Source: Haliclystus octoradiatus
Lineage: Eukaryota; Cnidaria; Staurozoa; Stauromedusae; Haliclystidae
Assembly: GCA_916610825.1 (NCBI GenBank)
Contig: OU744446.1
Location: forward strand, 36,681,833 to 36,745,832
Reading direction: 5' to 3'
DNA: 64,000 nt
The position numbers and the translations under genes were made by a program. The notes under the pieces are model-generated. The model saw nothing but the letters and a program-made list of their open reading frames with translations, had not been told where the DNA came from and did not search any database. Positions 62,955 through 64,000 of the stretch are shown here, piece by piece (position 1 is the first letter of the stretch; each line of letters begins with the position of its first letter).

Positions 62955-64000
62955 GTAACAATCAAAATCACCTAACTATAGCATGGTCACAAAATCAAAA
63001 TCACATAACTATAAACTGTTTTGAGTTCTTGGTTGATGGGAGCTCCCTAAGAGGGAATATCTCAGAACTGTTTATAAATATATTTGTCTCACTCAATTAA
63101 ATAAGAAGGTTTTCGCTGTGATTTCATGTTTCAATCCACTTATCACATCGCTTTTTTTTGGATTCATCATTTCATCATAAACCGGGTAAGCTGGTAGCTT
63201 TTTTTCACTGGGTTGTTGGTTAGCTGGCAAGTGTGTTGTGTGTGCGAGTTTATCATGGCCAGATGCCCTTCCTGACGCCAACCAATAGTGGGTGCTTCAG
63301 CCCGGGATTAAATGATCACAAGATTGCACAATCTTACAGCAACAAAATTGCATCTTGTGACTTGATGTCGCATTTGTTTGGAAATACAGGAAAATGTTTT
63401 GTAAGAAGTTGCCCTATCCTGTGTGCTGTGCGTCTCTGCTTCATGGAGGAAAACATGGGGTAGATGCTCTTATCTAATTTCAACCTCAAGGCCCGCCCTC
63501 ATTACTCATTAAACACTAACTGGTTATAAATCCGTAAATAAACAGTCAAAGTAGTTGCAGTCGTGATTAATGAATAATAATTCATTAATTGTAGAGAATG
63601 AACAATTACAAGGGCATTAACTATTATAAAATAAAACAAAGGAAACTTTCATTAATACCCTAATATCAAAACGCCGTCAATAAAACGCCACCAAAAACTC
63701 TGTGATACCTAATTTATTTGAATTTCATGATTCGTCTATGACAAACGGTAACACAGGTAAAGAAGAACATTTCTTTAAATCATGGTTAGTCTGTTATTGA
63801 TATTTAGTTTCATGCATGTTACAAATATACAGTCTACAGTCTACCTTTTATAACGGTCACCTCTATAGAGTGACCACCTGTCTATTATGGTCACTCTCGC
63901 AATGTCTATAAAGGCGAGAAATTTTGGGTATTGTGAAACTCTGATTATTGCTTTTTCTCATTCAATTCCATTGAAATTTATCAAGATATTGTAGATCTGT
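62955..64000. other. NCKAP1 intron 15 to the window edge
   Basis: It holds a SINE (63178-63350) and a partial copy of the 177-bp TA-flanked family (63826-63910). The next expected NCKAP1 exon was not found before the edge. Confidence 0.55.
63178..63350 (-). mobile_element. SINE family C, copy 5
   Basis: Plus-strand GATGCCCTTCCTGACGCCAA is the reverse complement of the family motif. The CAGTGAAAAAAAGCTACC tail (minus strand) and a degraded B-box (AATCCCGGGCTGAAGC) flank it. It lies in NCKAP1 intron 15. Confidence 0.6.

Overview
The window is animal nuclear DNA: AT-rich, with intron-split genes, GT-AG introns, tRNA-derived SINEs, DNA-transposon relics and LTR retrotransposons. The three host genes are recognisable animal families but clearly diverged from vertebrate versions. 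An invertebrate (deuterostome such as a tunicate possible) fits, but I cannot fix the species. Host genes must be read exon by exon; the only long open frames belong to retrotransposons.

Layout. (1) About 541-16532, + strand: ten 3' exons of an adhesion-type 7TM receptor, from the GPS cleavage motif through all seven membrane helices to the stop; its ectodomain lies left of the window. (2) 16876-36972, - strand, tail-to-tail with the receptor: a complete ARHGAP39 (Vilse/CrossGAP) gene, 15 coding exons that join in phase to 1007 codons plus stop, with two WW domains, a proline-rich linker, MyTH4 and RhoGAP. Two of its introns look U12-type, one of them AT-AC. (3) 36973-37898: a 926-bp divergent promoter region. 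(4) 37899 to the right edge, + strand: the first 15 exons (449 codons) of NCKAP1 (Nap1/Hem), a subunit of the WAVE complex. The rest of that gene lies to the right.

ARHGAP39 is a Rac-directed GAP and NCKAP1 belongs to the main Rac effector complex for branched actin, so the head-to-head pair has linked functions.

The introns are full of mobile DNA. A Ty3/gypsy-type LTR element (4456-9351) sits in a receptor intron, inside a SINE, and a BEL/Pao-type LTR element (43302-49880) sits in NCKAP1 intron 3. Both look whole and have end repeats that appear identical, so both are young. Around them are several non-autonomous DNA element families with visible terminal inverted repeats and target duplications (TA, TTAA or 8 bp), three or four tRNA-derived SINE families, a LINE 3' fragment next to a minisatellite, a 0.94-kb near-palindrome, and microsatellites. 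I found no CRISPR array, no rRNA gene and no convincing functional tRNA gene. No wholly new system is evident; the best leads are the two U12-type introns, the Rac-pathway gene pair and several uncatalogued element families.
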